Below are positions 17,887-27,873 of a DNA stretch of 64,000 nucleotides, one piece after another. A model generated the notes under the pieces. That model was given only the letters and a program-made list of their open reading frames with translations, was not told the DNA's origin and ran no database searches. The DNA is from Polaribacter litorisediminis. GTDB lineage: Bacteria > Bacteroidota > Bacteroidia > Flavobacteriales > Flavobacteriaceae. The translations under genes were made by a program, and so were the position numbers. The DNA lies in contig NZ_CP082966.1 in the NCBI RefSeq assembly GCF_019968605.1, positions 1,165,001 to 1,229,000 on the forward strand, read 5' to 3'. Positions within the stretch are counted from its first letter, which is position 1; each line of letters starts with the position of its first letter.

Positions 17887-18106
17887 TTTAATCGAAAAGA
17901 ATTCCTCGATGGGCTGCGTAGGGTTTCCGTTGAAATTGTCATTCCCGTGAAAACAGAAATCTAAATAATAGAATTTTGGTTTTTGACCTTTCTAGGTCAA
18001 AGCTTGTACTCAACTTGATTGAGTATGAAACGAGCGAAACATGCCTACCGTTAGAGTACCTTTATGGGGCTGCCTCGAGGATAGTTGGTTTCAAGAAATT
18101 CTTTAT
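17887..18106. repeat. Dispersed three-hairpin repeat, copy B
   Basis: Matches copies A (2841-3010) and C (40631-40834). With C it shares an extra ~50-bp leader, TTTAATCGAAAAGAATTCC to GGTTTCCGTTGAAATT. The first hairpin has decayed (AAAACAGAAATC in place of the GGGAATC arm). Confidence 0.85.
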
Positions 18107-18205
18107 TTTGATGAAAAAAACCAGAAGTGTAATGATTTTGGATTTTATTTTTTACAAGAAAGCTTTTTAAACAATAACCATTAATTTCTTTAATGATGTA
18201 AAAAT

Positions 18206-18237
18206 AAAAAGATCAAATAATTAAATTTGATCTTTTT
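18206..18237 (-). terminator. Probable terminator of the AraC-family gene
   Basis: Perfect 13-base arms AAAAAGATCAAAT and ATTTGATCTTTTT, about 135 bp past the stop of the minus-strand gene at 18373. Confidence 0.6.
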
Positions 18238-18372
18238 AAACTTCATAGCAAATAATATAATTATTATTAATAACAATATCAAGCCCCCCAACTCAATGCA
18301 ATTATATCTTAATTATAATACTGCAAATGTAATTGTGCTACAAATAAAAATGTTGTAAAAAAACGTAAAAAT

Positions 18373-19176
18373 TTACTTTTTTAAGTATTTCTTTATTAAC
18401 GGGTAATCCTGTTTAAAAAATGATTTGAAATCTTGATTCATAAACAATCTAAAATCTTTATAAAAATGAGAAGAATCATAATAGTTGTAATTATAGATTA
18501 AATCAGATAGTTCAATCTCATTAAAAAAGTATTTTCTCATTAAATTAAGAAAACGAAATTGTCTAATATACCTTCCTGGGGTTAAACCTACTATTTTTTT
18601 AAAATGTATTTCTAATGATTTTTGTGAAATCGATATTTCATTTACGATGTCTAATACAGTCAATAATCCATCTTTTTCTCTAATTAAGGAAATAGCGTGG
18701 TCAATTTGTTTCGTGTTTTTATCAATATGTAGCGGTATGTTAAAAAAAAACGAATTTAAATTAAGAATCAATTCATTAAAATCTTTAGATTCTTCGAAAA
18801 TTGGTAAAAGTTTATGATGAAAAGTATTATTAATTTGTGCTAAAGGGGTGTGTATATTTTCTAATTCTGAAACATCAATATTTAATAATTTATGAAGCGC
18901 TGTTGGATGTAAATTAGCACCTATTGAAGTTGTAATAGAATTGGTTGTAAACTTAAATGACCTAAAGTATTGACCAGAAACCATTAGACCTTTTAACAAT
19001 GTTTCATCACCATTAACAAAAACTTTTTGTGTGCCAGTTCCGATATAAAATATATGTGCTAATCCAATAGGTAAAATGGCGGATTTAAATGGGATATCTT
19101 CTTCATCAAAAGAAAGGTAAAAATATCCTTCAATTAAATGAGGTACTTCAGTGCCGGAAAAATATGTGTAATGCAT
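18373..19176 (-). CDS. AraC family transcriptional regulator
   Basis: 267 aa. The N-terminal half is a beta-rich sensor-like domain (PHLIEGYFYLSFDEEDIPF, ILPIGLAHIFYIG). The C-terminal ~100 residues are an AraC double HTH: LLTVLDIVNEISISQKSLEIHFKKIVGLTPGRYIRQFRFL and the second HTH IELSDLIYNYNYYDSSHFYKDFRLFMNQDFKSF. The first HTH follows the consensus well; the second has YNYNYYDSSHFY in the conserved G(Y/F)xdxSHF position. It is divergent from the DUF2807 gene at 19510, a possible target. Ligand unknown. Confidence 0.9.
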   Translation of the reverse strand: MHYTYFSGTEVPHLIEGYFYLSFDEEDIPFKSAILPIGLAHIFYIGTGTQKVFVNGDETLLKGLMVSGQYFRSFKFTTNSITTSIGANLHPTALHKLLNIDVSELENIHTPLAQINNTFHHKLLPIFEESKDFNELILNLNSFFFNIPLHIDKNTKQIDHAISLIREKDGLLTVLDIVNEISISQKSLEIHFKKIVGLTPGRYIRQFRFLNLMRKYFFNEIELSDLIYNYNYYDSSHFYKDFRLFMNQDFKSFFKQDYPLIKKYLKK

Positions 19177-19434
19177 AGCGAGCCAAATATAGCGCTGATA
19201 TCATCTAATTAATTGTAAAAAATCGTAAATGATTCGTTTTCACCCTTTATTATTAAGAACTTTAGATCATAAACATTTTGTGATTTACTCGCTAAAATTG
19301 CTCTTTAAATTTTTATTAGGTAAATAATTACATGTGGAGTTTAATAACTCAGAAACACAAATATTTTGTTGAAATCGCTATTTGCTGCTCCGAAAAACAT
19401 TTTTATTAGAAAACTGTAACAAACAGAAAACCTG
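19177..19434. other. Intergenic region between divergent genes
   Basis: AT-rich sequence upstream of both the AraC gene and the DUF2807 gene. I see no gene here. The plus-strand promoter is listed separately. Confidence 0.5.
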
Positions 19435-19435
19435 C

Positions 19436-19465
19436 TTGTCTTTATAACAGTTCTCAATATCTTTG
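19436..19465 (+). promoter_or_regulatory. Putative promoter of the DUF2807 gene
   Basis: TTG (19436-19438), a 19-bp spacer and TATCTTTG (19458-19465) fit the Bacteroidota housekeeping consensus. The ATG is 45 bp further on. Confidence 0.6.
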
Positions 19466-19509
19466 AAACAAGATGCTATGCATACACACTAACTTAAAAC
19501 AACATTATT

Positions 19510-20256
19510 ATGAAATTTAAAAGTATTATTTTCTTGATGTCTTTACTCTTTTTAAATAGTAACCTAAATGCACAAAAAACAATAAAGTTAGAGGCAGACT
19601 TTGATAAAATCATTGTAAGTCCGCACATAGAGGTGATTTTTAAGAAAGGAGACAAACCAGCTATTGAAATTATGGATATAAATATACCCATTGAAAAGTT
19701 TCATTATGAATTAAACAAAGGTACATTACAAGTATATTTGGAAGGTGCCAAAACCTACACTAAAAACAAAAAAATAGTCCTTAGAGAAACTGAAAGAAAG
19801 GTGCCTTTATATAAGGGTACGGTGGCTAAGATAATTATGACGTATACAGATGTAAAAATATTTTCTTTAAGAGGTGAAGAAAAAATTATGTTTCAAACGC
19901 CTTTAATTCATAGAGAATGTGTTCTACGTATTTACGGAAAATCTGAAGTTACCATGAATACTATTAAGTTGGATGGATTAGATGTTTCAATTTATGGTGA
20001 TAGTTTTTTAAATTTAGAAAAAGGTAGTATAAAAAAGCTAAAAGTAACCGCCTATGGAGCAAGTAAAGTAATGGCTTCGGATGTTATTACAGAAGAAATA
20101 AAATTAACAGCTTATGGAGATGGAATCTTTAAATTTAATGTGTCTGACAGAATTAAAGTAAGCTCTTATGGTGAAGCCACAGTTTTATATAAAGGTGATG
20201 CTACATTAAAAAAAGGAATTGTGATAGGAGAATCGACCATAAAAAAGATGATGTAG
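19510..20256 (+). CDS. DUF2807 / GIN-domain-like secreted protein
   Basis: 248 aa. Signal peptide MKFKSIIFLMSLLFLNSNLNAQ. The body is a run of short beta strands with recurring YG turns (RIYGKSEV, SIYGDSFLNL, TAYGASKVMASDV, TAYGDGIFKFN, SSYGEATVLYKGD), as in the putative auto-transporter adhesin head GIN domain (DUF2807), a beta-helix. The family is usually about this size in Bacteroidota. Role unknown, probably envelope-associated. It faces away from the AraC gene and has its own promoter and terminator. Confidence 0.85.
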   Translation: MKFKSIIFLMSLLFLNSNLNAQKTIKLEADFDKIIVSPHIEVIFKKGDKPAIEIMDINIPIEKFHYELNKGTLQVYLEGAKTYTKNKKIVLRETERKVPLYKGTVAKIIMTYTDVKIFSLRGEEKIMFQTPLIHRECVLRIYGKSEVTMNTIKLDGLDVSIYGDSFLNLEKGSIKKLKVTAYGASKVMASDVITEEIKLTAYGDGIFKFNVSDRIKVSSYGEATVLYKGDATLKKGIVIGESTIKKMM

Positions 20257-20378
20257 ATTCTAAAAGATTGCTGGTCAAAGCAGCATTTTTTGGAGAGATT
20301 TCGCCATAGTATATCTTTTTGTATAAAAATCAAAAAGAATAAACATTTGATTTTTTGACCATAATTTAAACTAAAAAT

Positions 20379-20413
20379 AAACCTCACAGATTTTGAAATT
20401 TGTGAGGTTTTTT
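20379..20413. terminator. Terminator shared by convergent genes
   Basis: Arms AAACCTCACA and TGTGAGGTTT with a T-run, between the DUF2807 gene and the convergent purL gene. Confidence 0.8.
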
Positions 20414-20425
20414 AGAGGAATAATG

Positions 20426-23400
20426 TTACTCTTTTTTGTCTATCCAATTTTTTGCATTTACAAAAGCTTCTAACCATGGAGAAACTTCGTCTTTTCGTCC
20501 TGCAGGATAATTTGCCCAATTCCATTGAAAAGTAGAACGTTCTATATGGGGCATGGTTACTAAATGTCGACCAGTGGCATCACATAGCATTGCTGTATTA
20601 AAGTCGGAACCGTTAGGGTTGTTAGGATAGCCTTCAAAACCGTATTTTGCAACAATATGATAGTTTTCCTCGGTTTCTGGTAAATTAAACTTTCCTTCTC
20701 CGTGAGAAATCCAAACCCCCAATTCTGTTCCTGCTAAAGAAGAAAGCATTACGGAATTATTTTCTTGAATTTTTACCGAGGTAAATGAACTTTCATGCTT
20801 TTTAGAATCATTATGAATCAATTTACCATGCACTTTATGTTTTGGGTTGATTAAATCTAATTCCATCCACAATTGTGCACCATTACAAATACCAACAGAT
20901 AAAGTATCTTCTCTTTTAAAGAAGTTTTTTAGTGCTTTTTTTGCTTTTGCATTGTATAAAAATGCACCTGCCCAGCCTTTTGCAGAGCCTAATACATCAG
21001 AATTAGAAAAACCACCAACAGCACCAATAAACTGAATATCTTCAAGTGTTTCACGTCCAGAAATTAAATCGGTCATGTGCACATCTTTCACGTCAAAACC
21101 AGCTAAATACATGGCATTTGCCATTTCACGTTCAGAATTTGAACCTTTTTCGCGGATAATAGCTGCTTTAGGACGAGGTTGTTTCTTATCATTGGTAATC
21201 ACAGGAAGTTTACCTGTAAAATTTTCTGGAAATTTATAAGTTAAAGGTTGCTTTTTATAATTATCAAATCGGTCTTGTGCCAAACCATTTGCAGTTTGTT
21301 TTTGATCTAATAAAAAAGAAGTTTTATACCAAACATCTCTCATTTCAGCAACATTAAAAGAGAAGTTATCTTCATTATTTTTAATGTTTACCGTTCCTGA
21401 ATTGTTGGCAGTACCAATAGTAAAAAACTCAATATTATTTTCTGATAAAATAGTTTCTACAGCAGCATCTGCTTGAAAAACAATTCCTGAATTTTCAGCA
21501 AACAACACTTTTATAGTATCTTCCTCGTTTAGAGAGGTGATGTTAAAATCTGCACCTAAACCTACATCTGCAAAACACATTTCTAACAAAGTAGTAATCA
21601 AACCCCCAGAAGCAACATCATGTCCTGCAGTAATTTTATCAGCTTTAATTAATTCCTGAATGGTATTAAAAGTATTCTTTACAAAGTCACTATTTTTTAC
21701 ATCGGGCGCTTCATTTCCAATGGCATTTAAAACTTGATTGAAAGAGCTTCCTCCTAATTTAAAATTGTCTTGAGAAATGTTAATATAATAGATGTTTCCG
21801 CAATCAATTTGTAAAAGAGGTTCTACAACTTTAGAAATTGCATTGCAATTTCCGGCTGCAGAAATAATGACCGTTCCAGGAGCTATTACTTCATCATCTT
21901 TGTATTTCTGTTTCATGGATAAAGAATCTTTTCCTGTCGGAACATTGATTCCTAAACGCATCGAAAACTCTGAAACTGCTTTTACAGCGTTATATAAACG
22001 AGCATCTTCACCTTCATTTTTACAAGGCCACATCCAATTTGCAGACAAAGAAACACTCTTTAAATTGTCCTTTAAAGGTGCCCAAATTAAGTTTGTCAAA
22101 GATTCTGTAATCGCATTTCTACTTCCTGCTGCTGAATTAATTAAACCAGCAATAGGAGCGTGGCCAATAGAAGTTGCAACGCCTTCTTTGCCATGATAAT
22201 CTAGCGCCATGACGCCAACATTGTTCAACGGAATTTGTAAAGGTCCAACACATTGTTGTTTGGCAACTTTTCCGCCAACACATCGATCTACTTTATTTGT
22301 TAACCAATCTTTACACGCCACAGCTTCTAACTGTAAAACTTGTTCTAAATAGATTTTTAAATTTTTGGTTTTATACCGTGGGTTTTTATAATTTCTTACC
22401 ACCGTTTTGTCGGTCATTACCGTTTTTGGGGAGGAACCAAACATGTCTTCTAGCGCTAAATCCATTGGTTTTTTGCCTGAAGATTTAGATTCAAAAGTAA
22501 AACGGTTATCTCCTGTAACTTCACCCACATCATAAATAGGAGAACGTTCTCTATCAGCAATTTTATGCAAAGTTTCTAAATGCTTTTCAGCAATGACTAA
22601 GCCCATTCTTTCTTGAGATTCGTTCCCAATAATTTCTTTTGCTGATAAGGTTGGGTCTCCGACAGGTAATTTATCCAAATCAATTTTTCCTCCTGTATCT
22701 TCTACTAATTCAGATAAACAATTTAAATGACCACCAGCACCATGATCGTGAATAGAGACAATAAAGTTTTCGTCACTTTCTACCATGCCACGCACTGCAT
22801 TTGCGGCACGTTTTTGCATTTCTGGATTAGAACGTTGTACTGCGTTTAATTCGATTCCAGAAGCAAATTCACCCGTATCTGAGGATGAAACTGCTGCGCC
22901 ACCCATTCCGATTCTATAATTTTCTCCACCTAGAATCACAATTTTATCGCCTTCTTTCGGAGTATCTTTTAATGCTTGTGAGGCTTTTCCATAGCCAATT
23001 CCGCCAGCTTGCATAATCACCTTATCATATCCTAATTTTCTAGGTTTTGAAGCACTGGAAGCAGCGTTTTCTTCATGCTCAAAGGTAAGTACAGAACCTG
23101 CAATTAAGGGTTGACCAAATTTGTTTCCAAAATCAGAAGCTCCGTTGGATGCTTTTATTAAAATATCCATTGGTGTTTGATACAGCCAATCTCTAGCTTC
23201 AAATTTATTTTCCCAATATCTTGTGTTTTTAACAGCATCGATAGCAGCTTCTAAACGAGAGTAAGAAGTCATATAAACCGCTGTTCCGGCCAAAGGCAAA
23301 GAACCTTTTCCGCCTGCTAATCGGTCTCTAATTTCTCCTCCAGAACCTGTTGCAGCGCCATTAAAAGGTTCTACAGTGGTTGGAAAATTGTGTGTTTCTG

Positions 23401-24136
23401 CTTTTAAAGAAATGACAGATTCAAATTCTTTTGTTTCGTAAAAGTCGGGTTTGTCTGCTGTTTTAGGAGCAAACTGTACTACGTTAGGTCCTTTAATGAA
23501 GGCAACATTATCTTTATATGCTGATACAATATCGTTTGGAAATTGTTTTGAAGTTTCTTTGATCATTTTAAATAGGGAAGTAGGTTGCTCTTCGCCATCA
23601 ATCACAAAAGTTCCGTTAAAGATTTTATGTCTACAGTGTTCTGAATTTACTTGACTGAATCCAAATACTTCAGAATCTGTTAATTTTCTTCCTATTTTAG
23701 TTGCTACGCTTTCTAGGTATTGCACTTCTTCATCACTCAAAGACAAACCTTCTTGTTGGTTGTAAGCAGCAATGTCATCAATATTTAAAATAGCTTCTGG
23801 CTGCATATTGATTGTAAATGATTCTTGATGTAAACCCTTAAATTTCTCGGAAATCATAGGATCAAAATCTGTAAAATCTTCAGAAACAGCTTTAAATTCC
23901 TCAATTCTGATGATGTCTTTAATCCCCATATTCTGAGTAATTTCAACAGCATTTGTGCTCCAAGGAGTAATCATTGCGGCTCTTGGTCCGACAAAATTGG
24001 CTTTAATAGATACATCTTCTATTTTTGGTTGATTCCCAAATAACCAAGTCAATTTATCAGTCGTAGTTTTTGTTAATTTCTTAGTTGTTTGAACAGCAAA
24101 TATTTTACTTTTTATATCTCCGAAAAAATGAATCAT
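20426..24136 (-). CDS. purL: Phosphoribosylformylglycinamidine synthase, large type
   Basis: 1236 aa, the length of the single-chain PurL of proteobacteria and Bacteroidota, which converts FGAR, glutamine and ATP to FGAM in purine synthesis. Visible parts: the synthetase halves (SEHCRHKIFNGTF, KAETHNFPTTVEPFNGAATG, SIHDHGAGGHLNCLSE, GHDVASGGLITTLLEM) and the C-terminal class I glutaminase (AAIIREKGSNSERE, VGICNGAQLWMEL with the nucleophile Cys, WISHGEGKF, and the PHIERSTFQWNW end). Cytoplasmic. A possible -7 box TAAATTTG lies on the minus strand at 24168-24175. No other purine gene is adjacent; purA and guaB are elsewhere in the window. Confidence 0.97.
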   Translation of the reverse strand: MIHFFGDIKSKIFAVQTTKKLTKTTTDKLTWLFGNQPKIEDVSIKANFVGPRAAMITPWSTNAVEITQNMGIKDIIRIEEFKAVSEDFTDFDPMISEKFKGLHQESFTINMQPEAILNIDDIAAYNQQEGLSLSDEEVQYLESVATKIGRKLTDSEVFGFSQVNSEHCRHKIFNGTFVIDGEEQPTSLFKMIKETSKQFPNDIVSAYKDNVAFIKGPNVVQFAPKTADKPDFYETKEFESVISLKAETHNFPTTVEPFNGAATGSGGEIRDRLAGGKGSLPLAGTAVYMTSYSRLEAAIDAVKNTRYWENKFEARDWLYQTPMDILIKASNGASDFGNKFGQPLIAGSVLTFEHEENAASSASKPRKLGYDKVIMQAGGIGYGKASQALKDTPKEGDKIVILGGENYRIGMGGAAVSSSDTGEFASGIELNAVQRSNPEMQKRAANAVRGMVESDENFIVSIHDHGAGGHLNCLSELVEDTGGKIDLDKLPVGDPTLSAKEIIGNESQERMGLVIAEKHLETLHKIADRERSPIYDVGEVTGDNRFTFESKSSGKKPMDLALEDMFGSSPKTVMTDKTVVRNYKNPRYKTKNLKIYLEQVLQLEAVACKDWLTNKVDRCVGGKVAKQQCVGPLQIPLNNVGVMALDYHGKEGVATSIGHAPIAGLINSAAGSRNAITESLTNLIWAPLKDNLKSVSLSANWMWPCKNEGEDARLYNAVKAVSEFSMRLGINVPTGKDSLSMKQKYKDDEVIAPGTVIISAAGNCNAISKVVEPLLQIDCGNIYYINISQDNFKLGGSSFNQVLNAIGNEAPDVKNSDFVKNTFNTIQELIKADKITAGHDVASGGLITTLLEMCFADVGLGADFNITSLNEEDTIKVLFAENSGIVFQADAAVETILSENNIEFFTIGTANNSGTVNIKNNEDNFSFNVAEMRDVWYKTSFLLDQKQTANGLAQDRFDNYKKQPLTYKFPENFTGKLPVITNDKKQPRPKAAIIREKGSNSEREMANAMYLAGFDVKDVHMTDLISGRETLEDIQFIGAVGGFSNSDVLGSAKGWAGAFLYNAKAKKALKNFFKREDTLSVGICNGAQLWMELDLINPKHKVHGKLIHNDSKKHESSFTSVKIQENNSVMLSSLAGTELGVWISHGEGKFNLPETEENYHIVAKYGFEGYPNNPNGSDFNTAMLCDATGRHLVTMPHIERSTFQWNWANYPAGRKDEVSPWLEAFVNAKNWIDKKE

Positions 24137-24247
24137 TATCGTGTTTTTGGTATGTTGTTGTAAAATGCAAATTTACTTTTTTTCAATTGAATACGAATAA
24201 TTAATTTAGGTGAAGTTAAGGAGTTATTCACTTGTTTATGAACCCCA

Positions 24248-24281
24248 AAAAAAAGACTACCTCATAAAGGCAGTCTTTTTT
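24248..24281 (-). terminator. Terminator after the endonuclease gene
   Basis: Arms AAAAAGACT and AGTCTTTTT with inner ACCT/AGG pairing, just downstream of the minus-strand gene at 24305. Confidence 0.8.
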
Positions 24282-24304
24282 AATATATTATTTAAAAAAA
24301 TCTA

Positions 24305-26491
24305 TTAATTTTTAATCAATTTTTGAGTTATTGATTTTTGATCAATTTTTAACTTTACAAAATACACACCTTTTGATAAATTAGAGATGTCAATACTATT
24401 TTTATTGGCAGTTACAAGAGTAGTTTTTACGACTTTTCCTAAAGTATTGTAGATTGTAACATTGGTATTTGATGTTGTTTTGATCGTTATAAAATTTCCA
24501 TTTGTTGGGTTTGGATACATTTTAAAAGTGTCTAAAAGATTATTTTCTGTACTTAAACTACTCGTAAAAAAACCAATTCCGTCAAATTTATCAGCATCAA
24601 AGAATGTCCATTCTGCTTGTTCATTATAAGTTGTACTTGGTCCAGTTACATTGGCATTTCTTCTTAGGGTAATATTTTGTATAAAGTTATATGAACTTCC
24701 TTGATTCACTTCACCAACCACATCAATTAAAACATCATTTTTAAACAAACCAATTGGGTCATTTCCATTAAAGTTTAAAGGAGAACCAAATCGATTAGGG
24801 TTGGTATCAATATTTGGTGGTCCTACTAAATCAGATTCAGCAACTAGAATAGGGTCTGCAGCATCAATATGTGTAATTACAAATACATCACCTGGAATAA
24901 TAGTATTAACGGATCCGTTTGAGATATCAAAAACATCTACCCAAGGGCCACTACCATCAGATTGTTTTTTAATAGAATAGCCAGCTAAACTAACTGTACT
25001 TCCTGTTAGATTTACAATTTCTAAGGCTTTATTATTACCTGTTGCAGGTTCTACATATTCAGAGAAAAATAATTCTGATGCAACACCTGAACTAGCCACT
25101 GTAGTTGCATTCACTGTTGCTGATTGCGCTGATGAATTACCAGCCGCATCTTTAGCAATTACGTATGCACTATAACTTGTACCAACTACTAAGCCTGTAA
25201 AAGTATGTGTTAAATTAATCGTGTTTGTATTTAAACTTCCATCTAAATATACATCATATGAAGCTACTTCTGAATTATCTGTTGCAGCTGACCAACTAAT
25301 AGTAAAAGCGGTATCAGAAATATTATTAACGACTATTTCTGCAGGTGTAGTAGGTGCTTCTGTATCTTCTAATGTAGTAACTTCTAGCGGAGTACTTAAA
25401 GCAGATTGGTTATTTGCAATATCTTTTGCTAAAACTGTAATGGTGTATGTTGTATTAGAAGATAAACCACTTATGGTTACAGTGGTATTCGAAGTTTGTT
25501 CTGTTAAAACTCCATCAACATAAACATTGTATCCTGTAACAGCTTCATTATCATCAGAGGCAGTCCAAGAAACTGTAAAATTGGTTATATTGACACTACT
25601 TGCAACTAAATTAGTTGGTGCTGTTGGTGCTTCCGTATCGCTACTTGTATAAATTCCCCAAAGATCTTGGGCAGAATCTCCACCCCAAATTCTTGTTGCT
25701 AAATAAGGGTTGTCTATAAACGGATTTCTATTTCCTTGAGCGTACGTATTGTTTGTATTTTCATGAAAAGGGTTTCTTTGTTTTTCAAAGTCAGATACTG
25801 GGTCTTCTATATTCCAAACTAGAAATAAATCAATCATTTCATCTGGAGTAAATTGAGTGCTACCAACCCCAACGGCAGTAGGCAAACAAACGGATCCGTA
25901 GCGAACATACATATACATCATCATTCTTGCAACATCACCTTTCCATTCATCACCAGGATACCAAGCAGCAGTATTTGGTCCATCTAAACCATCATGAAAA
26001 TCGACTGTTGAAAAACCAGAGTTTCCAGTGCCTCTACCAAATTTTCTATTATTTCTTGAAGAATTTCTACCTGGGTCAGAAGGTCTTAAATGATGCGCAT
26101 CTGCACCAGGACCCGTAGTTCCCAGATTCGGATTTCCTAAAGATCTCGCAAAAACATGTTCTCTATTCCAATCGCTATTTCCACCACCATTATTATTAAT
26201 ACCTCTTTCTCTATCATTGTCTATACTGCCATCAGAGCCATTTTCATAGCCGTAGATTAATAGTATTTCAGAAGAATTTGTTGGGTTAACATCGGTAACT
26301 TTAGATGCCTCCCAAACTCCTGGAGTATATACTAAAAAATTAGTGTGTGTTGCAGTAATTTTAGTTGCTAAGGCGTCTTTTAAAGCAATTCCGGTTAGCG
26401 TTAAGTCTACATCATTATAATACGTTTCTTGTGAAAAAGTAACGGTAAATGAAAGTAAAGTAATTGTAAGTGTAAGTAATTTTTTAATCAT
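24305..26491 (-). CDS. Secreted endonuclease I family protein with FN3, lamin-tail and T9SS sorting domains
   Basis: 728 aa. Signal peptide MIKKLLTLTITLLSFTVTFSQ. Residues ~30-265 are an endonuclease I domain with the HNH-like signature WNREHVFARSLG and the GADAHHLRPSD and RNNRKFGRG segments. Two fibronectin type III domains follow (each opens DTEAPT), then a lamin-tail domain (ELFFSEYVEPATGNNKALEIVNLTG, ~475-590) and a type A sorting domain (FKMYPNPTNGNFITI, DISNLSKGVYFVKLK). It should degrade extracellular DNA after export by T9SS. It starts 4 bp after the stop of the rsmB-like gene, so the two form an operon. Confidence 0.93.
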   Translation of the reverse strand: MIKKLLTLTITLLSFTVTFSQETYYNDVDLTLTGIALKDALATKITATHTNFLVYTPGVWEASKVTDVNPTNSSEILLIYGYENGSDGSIDNDRERGINNNGGGNSDWNREHVFARSLGNPNLGTTGPGADAHHLRPSDPGRNSSRNNRKFGRGTGNSGFSTVDFHDGLDGPNTAAWYPGDEWKGDVARMMMYMYVRYGSVCLPTAVGVGSTQFTPDEMIDLFLVWNIEDPVSDFEKQRNPFHENTNNTYAQGNRNPFIDNPYLATRIWGGDSAQDLWGIYTSSDTEAPTAPTNLVASSVNITNFTVSWTASDDNEAVTGYNVYVDGVLTEQTSNTTVTISGLSSNTTYTITVLAKDIANNQSALSTPLEVTTLEDTEAPTTPAEIVVNNISDTAFTISWSAATDNSEVASYDVYLDGSLNTNTINLTHTFTGLVVGTSYSAYVIAKDAAGNSSAQSATVNATTVASSGVASELFFSEYVEPATGNNKALEIVNLTGSTVSLAGYSIKKQSDGSGPWVDVFDISNGSVNTIIPGDVFVITHIDAADPILVAESDLVGPPNIDTNPNRFGSPLNFNGNDPIGLFKNDVLIDVVGEVNQGSSYNFIQNITLRRNANVTGPSTTYNEQAEWTFFDADKFDGIGFFTSSLSTENNLLDTFKMYPNPTNGNFITIKTTSNTNVTIYNTLGKVVKTTLVTANKNSIDISNLSKGVYFVKLKIDQKSITQKLIKN

Positions 26492-26495
26492 AATA

Positions 26496-27710
26496 TTATT
26501 GTTTTTTTTCTAAAAGAGCCATATAAAATCCGTCGAAACCAGAAATATGAGCAAATACTTTTTTATCAGAAACAAAAGTAAAATCTTTTCCGGATTCTGA
26601 TGTTAAGAAAGTGTGAACTTGCTCTTGATTTTCTGAAGGTAAAATAGAGCAGGTTGCATACACCATTTTTCCACCAGGTTTTACGATTTTAGCATAGCTT
26701 TGTAAAATTTCTTGTTGTACTTTTTTGATATTCTCAATAAATTCGGGTTGCAGCTTCCATTTAGAATCCGGGTTTCTTCGGATAACACCCAAGCCAGAAC
26801 AAGGAGCATCAATTAAAACTCTATCTGCTTTGCCATATAGCTTTTTAATCGGTTTTGTAGAATCGATCACACGCATGTCTATATTATGTGCTTTATTTCT
26901 TTTAGCCCTTACTTTTAATTTTCGGAGTTTACTTTCGTAAATATCCATGGCAATAATTTGACCTTTATTTTCCATTAAAGATGCTAAATGCAGCGTTTTT
27001 CCGCCCGCACCAGCACAGGTATCTACCACTTTCATTCCTGGTTTTACATCTAAATAGGCTGCCACCAATTGAGAAGAAGCATCTTGTACTTCAAAAAAAC
27101 CGTTATGAAAAGCTTCTGTTTTAAAAACATTCGCTCTTTCTGGCAATACTAAAGCATCTGGGTGATGCGGCACAAATTCGGTTGCTACGCCTTCTGCTTT
27201 TAATTTTTTTTGGAGTATCTCTTTAGAAATATTTAATGTATTTGTTCTTAAAATTACACTCGCTTGTTCGTTTAAAGCGGCTATTTCTTTGGTCCATAGT
27301 GCTTCACCTAATTCAGAAAGGCACATTTCATCCATCCAATCAGGAATGGATTCTCGGTATTTTCTGGTTTTAGAAAGTTCGGCAAAACGACCTTTAATTC
27401 TTCGTTCAGGAACGTCTCCAATCTGATTCCAATCTGGTAATGCAATTCCACGTAAAATACACCAAACAGAGAACAATCTCCAAATATTATCTCGGTCATA
27501 AGGTGCTTTTACTTCTGCAATTTCTGCATATAAACGATTCCAACGAACAATATCATAAATGGTTTCTGCCACAAATTTTCGATCTCTTGCTCCCCAACGT
27601 TTATCCCTTTTAAGCGCTTTTTCTACTGCTTTGTCTGCGTAAACGCCCTCGTTAAATATATCTCTAATGCTGTCTATGACAGCAAAGGTTAAATTTCTAT
27701 GTAATCTCAT
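26496..27710 (-). CDS. rsmB: 16S rRNA (cytosine-C5)-methyltransferase, RsmB/NOP2-Sun family
   Basis: 404 aa. An N-terminal NusB-like helical part (VYADKAVEKALKRDKRWGARDRKFVAETIYDIVRWN) precedes an RNA m5C methyltransferase fold: SAM site VVDTCAGAGGKTLHLA, motif IV DAPCSGLGVIRRNPDSKW and motif VI YATCSILPSENQEQV, with the two catalytic cysteines present. It methylates cytosine in rRNA using SAM. The symbol is by family likeness; the exact rRNA site cannot be read from sequence. A possible -7 box TACATTTG is on the minus strand at 27733-27740. Confidence 0.9.
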   Translation of the reverse strand: MRLHRNLTFAVIDSIRDIFNEGVYADKAVEKALKRDKRWGARDRKFVAETIYDIVRWNRLYAEIAEVKAPYDRDNIWRLFSVWCILRGIALPDWNQIGDVPERRIKGRFAELSKTRKYRESIPDWMDEMCLSELGEALWTKEIAALNEQASVILRTNTLNISKEILQKKLKAEGVATEFVPHHPDALVLPERANVFKTEAFHNGFFEVQDASSQLVAAYLDVKPGMKVVDTCAGAGGKTLHLASLMENKGQIIAMDIYESKLRKLKVRAKRNKAHNIDMRVIDSTKPIKKLYGKADRVLIDAPCSGLGVIRRNPDSKWKLQPEFIENIKKVQQEILQSYAKIVKPGGKMVYATCSILPSENQEQVHTFLTSESGKDFTFVSDKKVFAHISGFDGFYMALLEKKQ

Positions 27711-27775
27711 TTTTTTGTTTGATAATAATTTGCAAATGTACGAGAAATAAAAGAAGATTTACGTTAAATATATAG

Positions 27776-27804
27776 CACAAAAAAAGTCCTACCTAAGCAG
27801 GACT
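27776..27804 (-). terminator. Orphan minus-strand terminator
   Basis: On the minus strand AGTCCTGCTTAGGTAGGACT is followed by a T-run. It lies upstream of the rsmB-like gene, and no minus-strand gene remains to its right for it to end. Confidence 0.55.
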
Positions 27805-27873
27805 AAAGATTTTGGAGTGTCTACCTTTGATGTGACTATTTTTTAGAGTCCCTAAATATTTATACATTAGATT

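Larger units (their letters stand above)
17572..18372. other. Gene-free interval with a dispersed repeat and a hairpin
   Basis: About 800 bp without a credible gene. It holds direct AAAATTTAATT repeats near 17630-17660, copy B of the three-hairpin repeat (17887-18106) and a hairpin at 18206-18237 (AAAAAGATCAAAT / ATTTGATCTTTTT) that may end the AraC gene transcript. Confidence 0.6.

Noticed and set aside
17976..18170. Short plus-strand open frame
   Set aside because: It lies largely inside dispersed repeat copy B and shows no protein family pattern.
21792..22196. Plus-strand open frame of 134 codons
   Set aside because: Antisense shadow of purL, whose own domains are intact on the minus strand.
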